From a virus: DNA of 30,376 nt. This document shows, piece after piece, positions 30,134 to 30,376 of this stretch. The stretch spans positions 1-30,376 of the IMG/VR virus record IMGVR_UViG_3300032053_000347; one strand, written 5' to 3'. Both the position numbers and the translations under genes were made by a program. The notes beneath the pieces are model-generated. The model searched no databases, was not told the DNA's origin, and worked only from the letters and a program-made list of their open reading frames with translations. Positions within the stretch are counted from its first letter, which is position 1, and each line of letters begins with the position of its first letter.

Positions 30134-30376
30134 GTTATAAATATTTAACAAATAAGTTCACTGCTGGAGAGTTAGACCCTAAGTTATTAGCCGAGGTTGA
30201 TTTTGACGCCTATAGAAAAGGCGCTAGAAAGCTACGAAATGTTGTGTGTACACCACAAGCTGCAGTACAAAGACGTTTTGGGTCATATTATGAAACAACG
30301 ATCCAGGCCGGCGGGTTAAATATAACCGACGAAAGCAAAGTAAGATTAATTGAGTTTGAATATTTAGATTCAGAAA
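30127..30376 (+). CDS. Tail tubular protein B (nozzle), N-terminal fragment
   Basis: The first 83 residues of the nozzle protein, cut by the right window edge. It has KYLTNKFTAGELDPKLLAEVDFDAYRKGARKLRNVVCTPQAAVQRRFGSYY, matching the N-terminus of T7 gp12-like nozzle or stabilisation proteins (F..GE.sp.l.gR.D...Y..g...l.N......G...rR.G). Starts are ATG 30127 or GTG 30130 (GTGA overlap with the adaptor). The C-terminal end of such a protein is at 3-326. The complete protein should be about 600-800 aa, so most of it is absent here. Confidence 0.88.
   Translation, partial: MVSYKYLTNKFTAGELDPKLLAEVDFDAYRKGARKLRNVVCTPQAAVQRRFGSYYETTIQAGGLNITDESKVRLIEFEYLDSE

Noticed and set aside
1-30376. Prophage or temperate phage with integration module
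   Set aside because: No integrase, excisionase, CI-like repressor or att-like duplicated site was found. The ribbon-helix-helix regulator alone does not show lysogeny.

Overview
The window is most of the genome of a small tailed phage with a short tail (podovirus type). Its virion gene set matches T7-like phages and the small podoviruses related to Bordetella phage BPP-1: terminase, portal, a Bbp19-like protein, scaffold, capsid, two tail tubular (adaptor and nozzle) proteins, three internal ejection proteins, and a tail fibre with a T7-gp17-like particle-binding N-terminus. The three internal proteins are the kind T7-like phages use to cross a Gram-negative envelope, so the host is probably a Gram-negative bacterium. 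The DNA is AT-rich. The host genus cannot be read from the sequence. I see no integrase, excisionase or CI-like repressor, no DNA or RNA polymerase, no tRNA and no CRISPR array.

The two ends of the window are two pieces of one gene. The N-terminus of tail tubular protein B runs off the right end (30127-30376) and its C-terminus enters at the left end (3-326). The molecule is therefore probably circular or circularly permuted, and the middle of this gene is missing from the window.

Layout. (1) 3-13742, + strand: the end of tail tubular protein B, three ejection proteins of 150, 805 and 1124 aa, then a run of seven genes, six of them fibre or appendage proteins built from shared, shuffled domains. 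(2) 13755-15426: three tiny proteins, an HNH endonuclease inserted on the opposite strand, a lysozyme-like protein and a small membrane protein (a probable lysis region). (3) 15409-18491, - strand: an early operon with an ERF single-strand annealing protein, an SSB, a DUF1737-like protein, a membrane protein, a tandemly duplicated small gene and other small unknowns. It is headed by a near-ideal sigma-70 promoter. (4) 18573-22158, + strand: a ribbon-helix-helix regulator, a structured non-coding stretch, a winged-helix replication protein, several small unknowns and a VRR-NUC nuclease. (5) 22244-30376, + strand: terminase subunits and the head and connector genes.

Working model (inference): the ribbon-helix-helix protein regulates the divergent promoter region at about 18492-18572. 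The winged-helix protein starts replication, probably at the hairpin-rich stretch just upstream of it, and recruits host replication enzymes. ERF, SSB and VRR-NUC process and anneal DNA to give concatemers for the terminase. The late genes are tightly packed with ATGA, TAATG, GTGA and TTGA overlaps, which suggests translational coupling. Several key late genes start at TTG or GTG. The most distinctive part is the appendage cluster at 6563-13742, where three kinds of beta-rich modules recur in different proteins.
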